Assembly: GCA_936908745.1 (NCBI GenBank)
Contig: CAKZFX010000013.1
Location: forward strand, 1-64,000
Origin: an uncultured Chitinophagaceae bacterium
GTDB taxonomy: Bacteria; Bacteroidota; Bacteroidia; Chitinophagales; Chitinophagaceae
Length of the DNA stretch: 64,000 nt
Direction of reading: 5' to 3'
In this document: positions 1 to 9,607 of the stretch, one piece after another
How the letters are laid out: the number at the start of each line of letters is the position of its first letter
Numbering within the stretch: position 1 is the stretch's first letter
Position numbers and translations under genes: made by a program
Notes under the pieces: model-generated
Told to the model about the DNA's origin: nothing
Seen by the model: the letters and a program-made list of their open reading frames with translations, nothing else
The model's database searches: none

Positions 1-2288
1 TTAAAGCCAATCCAAAAATATTTTTCTCCATCCTCATCAGCCCAAATTTTTGTGGTGGCATACCAGGTAGTGCTGTCTTCAGGGTTTTCGATCGCACCTT
101 TAATAAGCGGTGCCCACCAATGCCGCAATACAATGGTTCCTCCGGTAACTTCTTTATATGCTTTTGCCGCTACTTCCTTCCAGTCTGTTGTTTCAGGTAA
201 AAATTGTCTTTTCAATTCGCCGCTATTTGCATAAGGGCCGTATAACTTCCAAACAAGGTTTGATTGTTTTGCATAATTGAAAATTTTATCAGGGAAATAG
301 AGTTTCTTGTTTTCAAGAAGCCGGTTTTCAAAATCAATAAATCCATTTTTATCTCCATCATCAAGATTAGTAATCCAGCCTTTTTGTCCCCCACCTTTCC
401 AGCTTCTTTCAGCAAATGCCAATATGCCTGGATAAACAGGGTTCATTCGCAACACATCTTCTTCTTTCGCAACAGCCCTGTCGTGCCACATACAAATAGT
501 ACCGCCAAGTGTTGTTGCATCACCTTTTTCTTTATCAGCAATTTTCCGGTTAAAGATGGTAGTAACAGCTTCCAGCGGGTCCAAGTGATTTAAATATAAA
601 TGCCTTGAATCAATAAACTGTATTTGATTGTTTGAGGTATGATGTGCATTATCATCCATCCATAACTGGCGGATAGTGCTTTCGGTAAAATTTCCGCCCG
701 GCTGCCAGCCTATAACTTTTTTACCAAGACTTTCGATATATGCAGTTACTTCCGGAACAAACTTTTTATTGGTAATTTTCACTTCATCAGCGCCGATATG
801 GATATACGGTACATCATAAGTATTACAAAATTCTTTCAGGATATTTTTTACAATATGCAATCCGCTGTCGCTTTGCATATCAGTTTTCATCGCCCTTTTA
901 AATGCAGCGCTATGGCCGGGCATATCAATTTCAGGAACAAATGTGATGTAGCGTTCTTTGCAATAAGCAATTAATTCTTTTATCTCCGCTTCGGTGTAAT
1001 ACATGCCCTTATTACGCAGCATGTTTTCCGGCGATGTTAATTGCGGATATTGTTTACTGGCTATCCGCCAGGCAATGTCTTCCGTGGCATGAAAATGAAA
1101 TATATTTAGTTTGTATTGAGCCATTACATCAATCTGCTGTTTCAGTAAATCAACAGACATATAATTTCTTCCTACATCAATCATATAACCCCGCCAGGAA
1201 AATGCAGGCTGGTCGGTTATTTCACAGGCATCTATCATTACACCGTCACGCATTAACTGGCGCAGGGTTTGAATGCCGTTGAAAATGCCATGGGTTGTTT
1301 TAGCAGTTAAAAGAATTTTATTTTCAGATACACTCAAGCTGTATGCTTCATCGGACATAGCGGAAGATTGCATCGGGTTTAAGCGCAATTCAATATTTGG
1401 CTCATCCTTACCTGCTTTAGTTGTTATTTCAGCTTGCAATCCTTTTTCATTCACCAAATACTTTACTAACCCTGCTTCTCTGGCAAGTGCATTATCGGTA
1501 ACAACAATGGAACTGCACTGATACAAAGGGAAAAAACCTTTCTTCCAACTCAACTGCTGTGGTAATGGAATTAGTGATGCCCTCTCCTGGAAATCATAAA
1601 CATAAGGAAACACAATATGTTTCCACAGTAAATAGCCATCACCCACCAGGTGCAAGCCATCATTACTTAATTCTGCTTTCAGTTTCCCAGCAGCATCCAT
1701 AAAGTTGCTATGCAGGTCAATGTATTGATACAAATGTGCCGGAGCATTTGTTCTTAACCTTTCATTCAACTGATTGATTTGGGTATTATTTTTTGTATGG
1801 TCGGAAAACTTGCCATACACTTTATTTACCGGAAGAATACTCTGTATATACAATTTTGTACCTGGCGATTGTTGTTTTGTATAATCTGCTATCAGCAAGA
1901 TGTTTTTTAGTACACTATCTGTAGAGACATCTCTTGCCAAATCGTTGGTGCCAATCAACAAAAAAACTTTAGCTGGTTTTCTTTTTACCACTTCATCCAG
2001 CCGGTGAATAATGCCTGCCGTAATATCGCCACTGATACCCCGGTTCTTTATTTTTTTATCACTGAACAATTCGCTCCATTCGCTACCATCGGTAATGCTA
2101 TTTCCCAAAAAAATGACATCATCTTTTGTTTGCGGTATATTCTTAAACAGGGAATTACGCTGATGATAATAAGTAGAGAATAATGAATCAGCGTACACGG
2201 GAAGTTCTACTTGTGCTGTTGCACATGAGGCACATAGCACCCAGACAAATACAAACAAGCTGGTAATTTTTGCAAATTTGTTGTTCAT
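1..2288 (-). CDS. SGNH esterase-GH20 hexosaminidase fusion, 3' end missing
   Basis: This gene runs off the left edge; about 762 residues are visible with no stop. A signal peptide (residues 1 to about 24, ending CATAQ) is followed by an SGNH/GDSL hydrolase domain, with blocks GNSITDG, GISGDITAG, IGTNDL and DGLHL at roughly residues 50-215. A GH20 beta-N-acetylhexosaminidase domain follows, including EIDMPGHS and the catalytic Asp-Glu pair in HIGADEV. GH20 enzymes remove terminal GlcNAc or GalNAc by substrate-assisted catalysis. SGNH domains usually remove ester groups. In a sialic acid locus the esterase half could strip O-acetyl groups from sialic acid, but that is inference. It is the last visible gene of the minus-strand run, 12 bases after the GH2 gene. 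The ATG at 2288 directly precedes the hydrophobic leader. Confidence 0.88.
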   Translation of the reverse strand, partial: MNNKFAKITSLFVFVWVLCASCATAQVELPVYADSLFSTYYHQRNSLFKNIPQTKDDVIFLGNSITDGSEWSELFSDKKIKNRGISGDITAGIIHRLDEVVKRKPAKVFLLIGTNDLARDVSTDSVLKNILLIADYTKQQSPGTKLYIQSILPVNKVYGKFSDHTKNNTQINQLNERLRTNAPAHLYQYIDLHSNFMDAAGKLKAELSNDGLHLVGDGYLLWKHIVFPYVYDFQERASLIPLPQQLSWKKGFFPLYQCSSIVVTDNALAREAGLVKYLVNEKGLQAEITTKAGKDEPNIELRLNPMQSSAMSDEAYSLSVSENKILLTAKTTHGIFNGIQTLRQLMRDGVMIDACEITDQPAFSWRGYMIDVGRNYMSVDLLKQQIDVMAQYKLNIFHFHATEDIAWRIASKQYPQLTSPENMLRNKGMYYTEAEIKELIAYCKERYITFVPEIDMPGHSAAFKRAMKTDMQSDSGLHIVKNILKEFCNTYDVPYIHIGADEVKITNKKFVPEVTAYIESLGKKVIGWQPGGNFTESTIRQLWMDDNAHHTSNNQIQFIDSRHLYLNHLDPLEAVTTIFNRKIADKEKGDATTLGGTICMWHDRAVAKEEDVLRMNPVYPGILAFAERSWKGGGQKGWITNLDDGDKNGFIDFENRLLENKKLYFPDKIFNYAKQSNLVWKLYGPYANSGELKRQFLPETTDWKEVAAKAYKEVTGGTIVLRHWWAPLIKGAIENPEDSTTWYATTKIWADEDGEKYFWIGF

Positions 2289-2300
2289 TCAAAATACCAT

Positions 2301-4331
2301 TTACTCAAAACTTTTCTGCGAAACGACATACCCGGTGGGCCTTACTATTGTAATAACAGCCTTGCCATTGTATAAATCATCCACTTCAAAATTTACTCTC
2401 TCACCCGGTTTTATTTCCGGCAGGTCATACGCTTTAGTGGAAGCATAATTTTCTGCCTTATCTGATACATATAATTTGTAACCTTTAACATTGTGTTGAG
2501 GCAAACCGATGCTTCCAAAAATCAACACATTCAATTTCCCTTTTTTCCATTGACGAGCCTGCTGCACTTCTACCGGTGATGAAAGTTCACGCAGGATTTT
2601 CATGGAAGGTTTTGGTTTGCCATACATATCGTACACCCCATGAATCCGCCTGCGGTATTTCGTAGTATCGTAAGTGCCGGGATAATGTGTGCGGTAATCT
2701 GTCAAGTCAAAATAAATAGCCCCTTCTACATACGGTTTGCTTTCATACATACTCATGTGATAAATTAAATCTTCCACCCGGCGTTCGTCTCCGCCTTTAA
2801 AGTTGGGTTCACACAAACCAAACTCCGAAATAAAAAATGGTTTATCAGGATAACTTAAATGTACACTATCCAAATAAGCATTTATTTTTCCTGTTGGTAT
2901 ATCCCACCAGCTTCCGCCGTATTCATTCATCATCAAATAATCGCCACCTGCAGCGGCATCAGGTACAAAGTTTGGGCTGTTGTAAAAGCCCTGTGTAAGC
3001 GTATTGCTTACATAAGCGGTATGGCGACTGGGGTCTAATTCTCTGGAACGTTTCAGCAAAGCAGCAATCATATCTTTCATGTCGGCATCTCTTGCCCTAA
3101 GCTCATTGCCTACGCCCCACGAAAAAATAGAAGTATGATTGTATAAAGTATTAATCATAGTTTCCAGTTGCCTCATTGATATGTTGCGGATAGTATCATT
3201 GGCAGGTGTTTCAGGCCCCCATAAAGGAACTTCCTGCTGCACTAATATTCCATTTTTATCGCAGAAATCATAAAATACATCGCCTTGCTGAAAATGCTGG
3301 CGGGTAAAAATGGCGTTAACCTCTTTCATTAATTTGCACTGACTGATAATGACAGAATCTGTTTCTGCAAAACCAAAATCGGGGTTGCTGCCCGCCGTCC
3401 ATTCCACTCCCATTAATTTGATGCGTTCTCCATTGAGATAAGTTTTTCCATCAGCAAATTTTAATTCTCTAAAACCAACCGTTGTTGAAATTTTATCAGT
3501 TGTTTTTTTCCCATTTAATACAGTTACGTCTATTTTATACAGATTGGGAAAATCAAAGTGCCAGGGGTTCACTTTTGGTAAAGCAATATCAACAACTGCT
3601 ACATTATTTTGCCATAATGGGTTTACAGAAGAAGTATAAATTGTATTTTTTGTTAGCTGATTTTCTTCTGTAATGCTGATGTTGAATTTTACGCTACCGC
3701 CTGCAGGGGCATCAAATCCCAATTTGATTTTTAGTTGCCCTTCATTATTTACAATATTTAATTTGGGTGTTGCGTGAATGTAATTAGCAGCAGGCTTGTC
3801 GCTCACTATTAAAGCCACTTTGCGAATAAGTCCACCATCATTCGGCCAGTCAAAAGAACTGCCAAAAGGAACTTTATTCTTTCCGTAATCATTACTTACG
3901 GCAACGGAAATAATATTTTCCTTTCCATAATTCAGCCTGTCGTTCAGGTTCACAAAGAATTTATTAAACCCATCGCCAATATTTTCTTTAACTTTTTTAC
4001 CGTTTACATAAATGATAGCAGTGTGGTTAATAGCGCCAAACTGCAATACCACATTTTTACTTTTCCAGTTAGCCGGTACATCCATTTTTTTCTGATACCA
4101 GCCCCACCCGTAGTGATTCTGGTTTTCATCCTCAATGTTCCAGGTGTGGGGAAGGGTTACAATACGGGAATTGGGTAAGTTTTTTTCAAACCATTTTTCA
4201 TTTATACCGTTTCCTTTTTTATCAATGGCAAATTGCCAATCGTTGTTTATAGGAATAGTATCCCGTTGCGCTACTACAGTAAGGCGACAAATGATAAATA
4301 ATAATAGCAGGGAACTTTTTACAGGCATCAT
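2301..4331 (-). CDS. GH2 beta-galactosidase/beta-glucuronidase-like enzyme
   Basis: This is a secreted glycoside hydrolase family 2 enzyme of about 676 residues. The family removes terminal beta-galactose, beta-glucuronate or beta-mannose with retention. Visible parts are a signal peptide ending VVAQ, a jelly-roll sugar-binding domain, an immunoglobulin-like domain and a TIM barrel. The acid/base Glu lies in GVGNELRARD and the nucleophile Glu in FFISEFGL. The reading frame is open to an earlier Met at 4415, but that would overlap the preceding GH20 gene heavily. I chose the ATG at 4331 (a second ATG follows at 4328), which puts the signal peptide at the N-terminus and leaves a short gap. In this locus beta-galactosidase is the likeliest activity, to expose inner GlcNAc after sialidase; the exact substrate cannot be read from sequence. 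Confidence 0.88.
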   Translation of the reverse strand: MMPVKSSLLLLFIICRLTVVAQRDTIPINNDWQFAIDKKGNGINEKWFEKNLPNSRIVTLPHTWNIEDENQNHYGWGWYQKKMDVPANWKSKNVVLQFGAINHTAIIYVNGKKVKENIGDGFNKFFVNLNDRLNYGKENIISVAVSNDYGKNKVPFGSSFDWPNDGGLIRKVALIVSDKPAANYIHATPKLNIVNNEGQLKIKLGFDAPAGGSVKFNISITEENQLTKNTIYTSSVNPLWQNNVAVVDIALPKVNPWHFDFPNLYKIDVTVLNGKKTTDKISTTVGFRELKFADGKTYLNGERIKLMGVEWTAGSNPDFGFAETDSVIISQCKLMKEVNAIFTRQHFQQGDVFYDFCDKNGILVQQEVPLWGPETPANDTIRNISMRQLETMINTLYNHTSIFSWGVGNELRARDADMKDMIAALLKRSRELDPSRHTAYVSNTLTQGFYNSPNFVPDAAAGGDYLMMNEYGGSWWDIPTGKINAYLDSVHLSYPDKPFFISEFGLCEPNFKGGDERRVEDLIYHMSMYESKPYVEGAIYFDLTDYRTHYPGTYDTTKYRRRIHGVYDMYGKPKPSMKILRELSSPVEVQQARQWKKGKLNVLIFGSIGLPQHNVKGYKLYVSDKAENYASTKAYDLPEIKPGERVNFEVDDLYNGKAVITIVRPTGYVVSQKSFE

Positions 4332-4341
4332 ATTTATTTTA

Positions 4342-6687
4342 TTATTCAACAATAATTTCATCAGCAAATATCCAAGCATTTTTTCCTGCACCATTATGGC
4401 CCGGTGGCAACACACTGTTTTTTGCGGTTACACGAACAAATCTTGCATTTGTTTGAGGAAAGTTTGCGGTGAACTCTTTTAATACAAATCCATTGTCTGT
4501 TGCAGCAACATCATTTGCAACAGTTTTTACTTCAGTAAAGTTTTTACCATCAGCCGAAATTTCAAACTTTACCCATTGTGGAAATAAAATCCAGTCGGGA
4601 TAATTTTGTAAAGTGCCGAGGCTTATTTTGCTGATGCTTTTTTCCTCATTCAAATCAACAGTGGCAATCAATTCTTTATTTTGAATACCATGCCAAAACT
4701 TCCGCAATGATTCTACGCCTTTTACACCATCTGTAAGTGAGTTAGGCCCATCAGCCATGTAATTAGGGCTAATTGGATTTGTGTAACTAACATTGCGGCC
4801 AACCGCTTTGTGCATAACAAATGATTGCTGTGCAGGCAAGGCGCTCATTATTTTGCCATCAACTACTGTAATAGCTTTTAAAACTACTGATGCGTTAATA
4901 GCAACAGGCACACTGTATTTTTTACTTTGAAGATTTGGCGGCGTTCCGTCCGTTGTATAATACACTTCGCCATTGTATGCTTCGGTTGAAAGGTTTACAA
5001 ATAGCTGCCCGTTTTGCACAACCGGTTTTATCTCTGCTTTAAAATTGCCTTCACTGTAGTTCCATCCCTTTTGCCTGAATGAGGAGAAATGCGATTGCAG
5101 GCGTTGATTAAAACTATTCCAGTTTTTGTTTTCTTTTTGACTCCATACTACTTCACTCAATGCCAGCATACGGGGCAGCGCCATATATTCCACATGCTGG
5201 GTGGTGGGAATATATTCTGTCCATATATTAGCTTGAGCACCTAATACATACTTAGCCTGTTCGCTGTTTAATTGTTTAGGTACAGGTTCATAATCATAAA
5301 CTCTTTTTAATGTATTAAACCCACCAATACCGATTGGTTCCGTTGCAGGGTCGCCCTGCAAATGGTCAAAGTAAACCGGGTTGCCGGGTGTCATTATCAC
5401 ATCATGGTTCATTTTAGCTGCTTCTATTCCCCCAGCTTCACCACGCCAACTCATTACCACAGCATTTGGCGCAAGGCCACCTTCTAAAATTTCATCCCAG
5501 CCAATTAATATTCTTCCCTTGCTGTTTAAATATTTCTCCATGCGGGTGATAAAATAATTCTGTAACTCATGTTCGTCTTTCAATCCTTCTGCTTTAATTC
5601 TTGCCTGGCAGGCAGGGCATATTTTCCAATGGTCTTTTGGCGCTTCATCGCCACCCACATGAATGTATTTAGATGGAAACAGTGGCAGCACTTCATCCAG
5701 TACATTTTGCAAAAACAAAAAAATGCTATCCTTACCGGCACAAAAAATATCTTCAAACACACCCCAGGTTTCCTGTACAAATTTTTTATCGCCCTGCGAT
5801 TGTAGAAGCGTACTCATGGCAGAAACTTTTGTAGGCATATTAGTTGCTTTATTCGGGAAGCAACTCAACCACGGATAAGCAGCAATCGCAGCAGAGCCAT
5901 GACCGGGCATTTCAATTTCGGGTACTACAGTAATGCCTCGCTGTTCGGCATAAGCCACTATTTCTTTCACTTCGTTTTGTGTATAAAAACCACCGTAACG
6001 AAGGTTGTTGTTTGCTGTACCCGGATAACGGCCAACTAATGTGCCATTGCGATATGCACCTTTATTGGTGAGTTCAGGATATTTTTTTATTTCAATGCGC
6101 CAGCCCTGGTCTTCGGTAAGGTGCCAGTGAAAACGGTTCATTTTGTAGGTAGCTAAAAAATCAATGTACTTTTTTATAAATGATACCGGGAAAAAATGCC
6201 TGCCTACATCAAGGTGCATTCCTCTCCACTTAAATCTTGGGTAATCTTTTACCTGTATAGCAGGAATGCTTAACGCCATTTTGTTGTTATCACTTGTAAG
6301 AGTTTGAAACAGCGTTTGCATTCCATAAAAAATGCCTGCTTTGCTGTTGGCTGTAATTGTTATTGATGATGTAGAGATATTAAGCAGATAACCTTCATCG
6401 CCTATTTCAGCCGTCTTCGCAATTTTTAGTTCAATGATTTTTGTTGCTGTTTTGTTTTGATGCAATGAACTTCCCAAGATATTTGCGATATAAGATGAGA
6501 AAAAATCTGCTGCATTCTTCAGATCCTTGTTCTTTACATCATAACGAAGCGAAGTGCTTTTATCAATGGTAAAGCTGCCGCTATTCACTTGCAAGTTTAC
6601 CGGCTGCGGAATGATGTTAATGCTTTGCTGCGCCATCATCACTATCGGAGCTAAAAACAAAATCAGTAAAATTTTTTTTCTTAACAT
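4342..6687 (-). CDS. GH20 beta-N-acetylhexosaminidase
   Basis: This is a secreted exo-beta-N-acetylhexosaminidase of about 781 residues. The signal peptide ends MMAQ. An N-terminal GH20b domain precedes the GH20 barrel with WHLTEDQGW, EIEMPGHG and the catalytic pair in HVGGDEAPKDHW. The C-terminal third holds a chitobiase-type module (YTTDGTPPN) and a discoidin/F5-8-type carbohydrate-binding domain. The frame stays open to 6732, but the ATG at 6687 begins a normal signal peptide and avoids overlap with the fucosidase gene ending at 6719. It would remove beta-linked GlcNAc or GalNAc from host-type glycans after sialic acid, galactose and fucose are gone. The unrelated GH20 in the SGNH fusion suggests two hexosaminidases with different linkage preferences. 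Confidence 0.92.
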   Translation of the reverse strand: MLRKKILLILFLAPIVMMAQQSINIIPQPVNLQVNSGSFTIDKSTSLRYDVKNKDLKNAADFFSSYIANILGSSLHQNKTATKIIELKIAKTAEIGDEGYLLNISTSSITITANSKAGIFYGMQTLFQTLTSDNNKMALSIPAIQVKDYPRFKWRGMHLDVGRHFFPVSFIKKYIDFLATYKMNRFHWHLTEDQGWRIEIKKYPELTNKGAYRNGTLVGRYPGTANNNLRYGGFYTQNEVKEIVAYAEQRGITVVPEIEMPGHGSAAIAAYPWLSCFPNKATNMPTKVSAMSTLLQSQGDKKFVQETWGVFEDIFCAGKDSIFLFLQNVLDEVLPLFPSKYIHVGGDEAPKDHWKICPACQARIKAEGLKDEHELQNYFITRMEKYLNSKGRILIGWDEILEGGLAPNAVVMSWRGEAGGIEAAKMNHDVIMTPGNPVYFDHLQGDPATEPIGIGGFNTLKRVYDYEPVPKQLNSEQAKYVLGAQANIWTEYIPTTQHVEYMALPRMLALSEVVWSQKENKNWNSFNQRLQSHFSSFRQKGWNYSEGNFKAEIKPVVQNGQLFVNLSTEAYNGEVYYTTDGTPPNLQSKKYSVPVAINASVVLKAITVVDGKIMSALPAQQSFVMHKAVGRNVSYTNPISPNYMADGPNSLTDGVKGVESLRKFWHGIQNKELIATVDLNEEKSISKISLGTLQNYPDWILFPQWVKFEISADGKNFTEVKTVANDVAATDNGFVLKEFTANFPQTNARFVRVTAKNSVLPPGHNGAGKNAWIFADEIIVE

Positions 6688-6718
6688 GGTTGTATTGTTG
6701 AATTGAATGATAAAAGAT

Positions 6719-8050
6719 TTATTGCAGGCCACCGTACCCCCTATAAAGTTTTAATGGTTTGTCAAGTTTTAACTTCAGCACAGTCATATACTTGTCTTTC
6801 AGTTTTTCAGGAACATCAATAAATACAAGCCCCGGAACAGGGCTCCAGGAAATTTTACCAACTATTTTATGGGATAGTTTTTGTGAAGTGCCAAGCACTT
6901 CTACTTCTTTTATTTGATTATCCAAACCCTTTATCATGATGTTGCCAACTGATTGCGCAGGCAGAAAAAGATAAACTGTCATTGAATCTTTTGATAAAGT
7001 AGAAGGACCGTAAAAATGTCCCTGCGGCAAACCTGCAATGGAGTTAAAAATAGCTTCTTCATGTTTTTTATTCCACTTGCCCAACTCTTTTAAAATATGC
7101 ACCTGCTGCGGTTGCAGCGTACCATTTTCTTTTGGTGCAATGTCGAGCAATAAATTACCACCATTGCTTACTGCATCAGTAAAAATAGTAATGACTTCAA
7201 ATGGCGTTTTCCAAACCGTGTCTTTTGGCTGATAACCCCAACTGTTATTTGTAGTCATGCAAAGCTCCCACCAATTGTATTTTGGGCGGCTTACGGGAAA
7301 ATTTTGTTCGGGTGTTTCATAATCTCCATAACCTTGCAACCTGCCGTTGATGATGGCAGCAGGATTTTTATCAAGAATACTTTTTCTTACTTTCATGCTT
7401 TGCCATTCTTCGTCTGTGTGTTCCCAATCACCATCAAACCACCATAAATCGGGTTTGTATAAATTGTTTACTTCGTTAATCTGCGATTGAAAAAAGTTTT
7501 GAAAGCGTTGCCATCGTTGTGGTTCATCAATGATTTTATAACGGCTGCTGTCTCTTAAAAAACCGGTATAGTCAATATGGCTCCAGTCAATCAAAGAAAA
7601 ATATGCGCCACGTTTGATGCTTTGCCTATCCAGCGCATCATAAAATGGTTTTAGTAAATCTCTTTTTGCCGGAGTATTATCCACTACATCATAATGGCTC
7701 TCTTTTGTGTTCCATAATGCAAGTCCATCGTGGTGTTTGGTAGTGATGACGGCATATTTCGCACCGCTTTCCTTTATCAGCTTTGCCCATTCATCAGGAT
7801 TATATTTTGATGCAGCAAAGCCTTTCATCTGTTTCATGTAATCTGCATGAGAGATTTCCCTATTATGAAAACTCCAACTTTCAAGAATACCGTTAACCGA
7901 ATACATGCCCCAGTGAATAAAGATACCCAGCTTGGCATCGGCAAACCATTGCATTTTTTGGCGAATAGAATCGGTATTTATTTTTTGTTGGGCCTGCGCC
8001 TCTGCAAACATCATTATTAAACCGGCAAAAACGAAGCAGACTTTTTTCAT
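6719..8050 (-). CDS. alpha-L-fucosidase, GH29
   Basis: This is a secreted alpha-L-fucosidase of 443 residues that releases fucose from glycan ends with retention. The signal peptide ends AEAQAQ. GH29 signatures are HWGMYS near residue 47, HHDGLALW near residue 105 and the nucleophile Asp in WWFDGDWEH. The C-terminal part forms the small beta domain that follows the barrel. It lies 10 bases after the second GH29 gene and belongs to the same minus-strand run. Two divergent GH29 genes side by side suggest the pair covers different linkages, such as alpha-1,2 against alpha-1,3/4; that assignment is inference. Confidence 0.92.
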   Translation of the reverse strand: MKKVCFVFAGLIMMFAEAQAQQKINTDSIRQKMQWFADAKLGIFIHWGMYSVNGILESWSFHNREISHADYMKQMKGFAASKYNPDEWAKLIKESGAKYAVITTKHHDGLALWNTKESHYDVVDNTPAKRDLLKPFYDALDRQSIKRGAYFSLIDWSHIDYTGFLRDSSRYKIIDEPQRWQRFQNFFQSQINEVNNLYKPDLWWFDGDWEHTDEEWQSMKVRKSILDKNPAAIINGRLQGYGDYETPEQNFPVSRPKYNWWELCMTTNNSWGYQPKDTVWKTPFEVITIFTDAVSNGGNLLLDIAPKENGTLQPQQVHILKELGKWNKKHEEAIFNSIAGLPQGHFYGPSTLSKDSMTVYLFLPAQSVGNIMIKGLDNQIKEVEVLGTSQKLSHKIVGKISWSPVPGLVFIDVPEKLKDKYMTVLKLKLDKPLKLYRGYGGLQ

Positions 8051-8060
8051 AATGATGCTT

Positions 8061-9584
8061 TTAGTTTTTATTCAATGATGCTTGTTTATAAATTCCTATC
8101 TCGGCTATTGTCGGGTTCAATCGTGATGACTGAATCATCAGTCGTAATTTATTGGCTATTACCGGCTCAAAACGCAAAAGCCGTTTGTATCCAACCGTAG
8201 TGCCTTCTGTTATTTTTTTCCATTCCTTTCCATCAAAAAAATCCAAAACAAATTTTTCAATGCACTGGCCTACGGCAATATTTTCCTGGAGAAGCAATAC
8301 ATTAAATGTTTGTTGCTTTACCAGTTCAATAGTGATAACTGTTGTTGAATCGTTACCCTTTGTAGTAAAATAAGTTTGGTACTTACTATCAATAATAGCT
8401 TTTGTATTTACACCGTTGGTAGAATTAACAACTGCGCCTTTAGCCAGGTTGGTTGTAAAAAGTTCATCCCGCAGTTGTTTCCATTTTTTTAATACTGCTA
8501 TATCCGTTTCATGCACTAATCCTCTTTTATCGGGCGGAATGTTTAATAACAAAACACCATTGCGGCCAACAGAATTGAAATAAATATCCAACAGCTTTTC
8601 CGGCGATTTTACTTTTGCGTTTTCTTCTTCATGATAAAACCAGCCTGGTCGTATGGAAACATCTGTTTCTGCCGGATACCAAACCAAGCCTTTTGCGTTA
8701 CGGATTTTATCACGGCTTCCTAAATCATCTCCCATCATATCGCCTTGCGGTTTAAATGCAATGCTTGTTTGCGAAGCAGTAGCAATTTCGTTTTGGTTTA
8801 GATTATTTGCAGGCACAACGCTCCATTCCGTTTCCCTTCCATATCCTGTTTCTGTTCCTACCCAGCGAACATCTGGCCCCATAATGGCAATGACGGCGGA
8901 AGGTTGCAATTTCCGAATGACTTTATACCATCGTTCAAAATCATACACCTGTTTTTTTCCATTGGGGCCTTCACCATTTGCACCATCAAACCATACTTCA
9001 TCTATGCGGCCATACTGTGTAAGCAATTCAGTTAACTGGTCAACAAAAAAATCATTGTATGCTTCGCTGCCATACATTGGCGCATTCATATCCCAGGGAG
9101 AAAGATAAATTCCAAAGCCAATTTTATATTCTTTGCAGGCATTGAAAACTTCTTTCACCACATCGCCTTTGCCATTTTTCCAGGGGCTGCTTTCAACAGA
9201 GTGCTTTGTTGTTTTAGTTGGCCAGAGACAAAACCCGTCATGATGCTTGGCTGTAAGTATCACCTGTTTGATACCTGCTTCTTTTGCCACACGAACCCAT
9301 TGCCTTGCATCTAAATCCGTTGGATTAAATAATTGCGGGTCTTCTTTTCCTGTGCCCCATTCTTTTCCTGTAAAAGTGTTGATACCAAAATGAAAAAATG
9401 CAGTTAATTCCAGTTGTTGCCAATGTAGTTGTCGTTTTGTGGGAACTACATTCGCTGCCTTTCGTATGATTTCGTCTTCCGTATCATTTGCATTCAGCAA
9501 AACATAATTCTCCTGTGCTTTTACTACCGTACTTATGAGTAATAAAAGTGTAACGAATAATTTGACTGCAGATGCAAATTTCAT
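8061..9584 (-). CDS. alpha-L-fucosidase, GH29 (second copy)
   Basis: This is a secreted GH29 alpha-L-fucosidase of 507 residues. The leader ends VVKAQ. The barrel shows FHFGINTF, HHDGFCLWPT and the nucleophile region VWFDGANGEG. About 130 residues at the C-terminus resemble a discoidin-like beta domain that could bind sugar. It is clearly diverged from the neighbouring 443-residue fucosidase rather than a recent duplicate. The form with VWFDGANG and a C-terminal beta domain is typical of the subgroup often called GH29-B, which prefers branched alpha-1,3/4-fucose; the assignment here rests only on that resemblance. Confidence 0.91.
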   Translation of the reverse strand: MKFASAVKLFVTLLLLISTVVKAQENYVLLNANDTEDEIIRKAANVVPTKRQLHWQQLELTAFFHFGINTFTGKEWGTGKEDPQLFNPTDLDARQWVRVAKEAGIKQVILTAKHHDGFCLWPTKTTKHSVESSPWKNGKGDVVKEVFNACKEYKIGFGIYLSPWDMNAPMYGSEAYNDFFVDQLTELLTQYGRIDEVWFDGANGEGPNGKKQVYDFERWYKVIRKLQPSAVIAIMGPDVRWVGTETGYGRETEWSVVPANNLNQNEIATASQTSIAFKPQGDMMGDDLGSRDKIRNAKGLVWYPAETDVSIRPGWFYHEEENAKVKSPEKLLDIYFNSVGRNGVLLLNIPPDKRGLVHETDIAVLKKWKQLRDELFTTNLAKGAVVNSTNGVNTKAIIDSKYQTYFTTKGNDSTTVITIELVKQQTFNVLLLQENIAVGQCIEKFVLDFFDGKEWKKITEGTTVGYKRLLRFEPVIANKLRLMIQSSRLNPTIAEIGIYKQASLNKN

Positions 9585-9607
9585 TCTATCCCTTGTTTTT
9601 TATTCAT

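Noticed and set aside
4331..4415. Longer start for the GH2 gene
   Set aside because: It overlaps the preceding GH20 gene and puts the signal peptide inside the protein.
8653..9108. Plus-strand frame of 151 residues opposite the fucosidase gene
   Set aside because: Antisense shadow of a well-supported GH29 gene, with no domain or signal.
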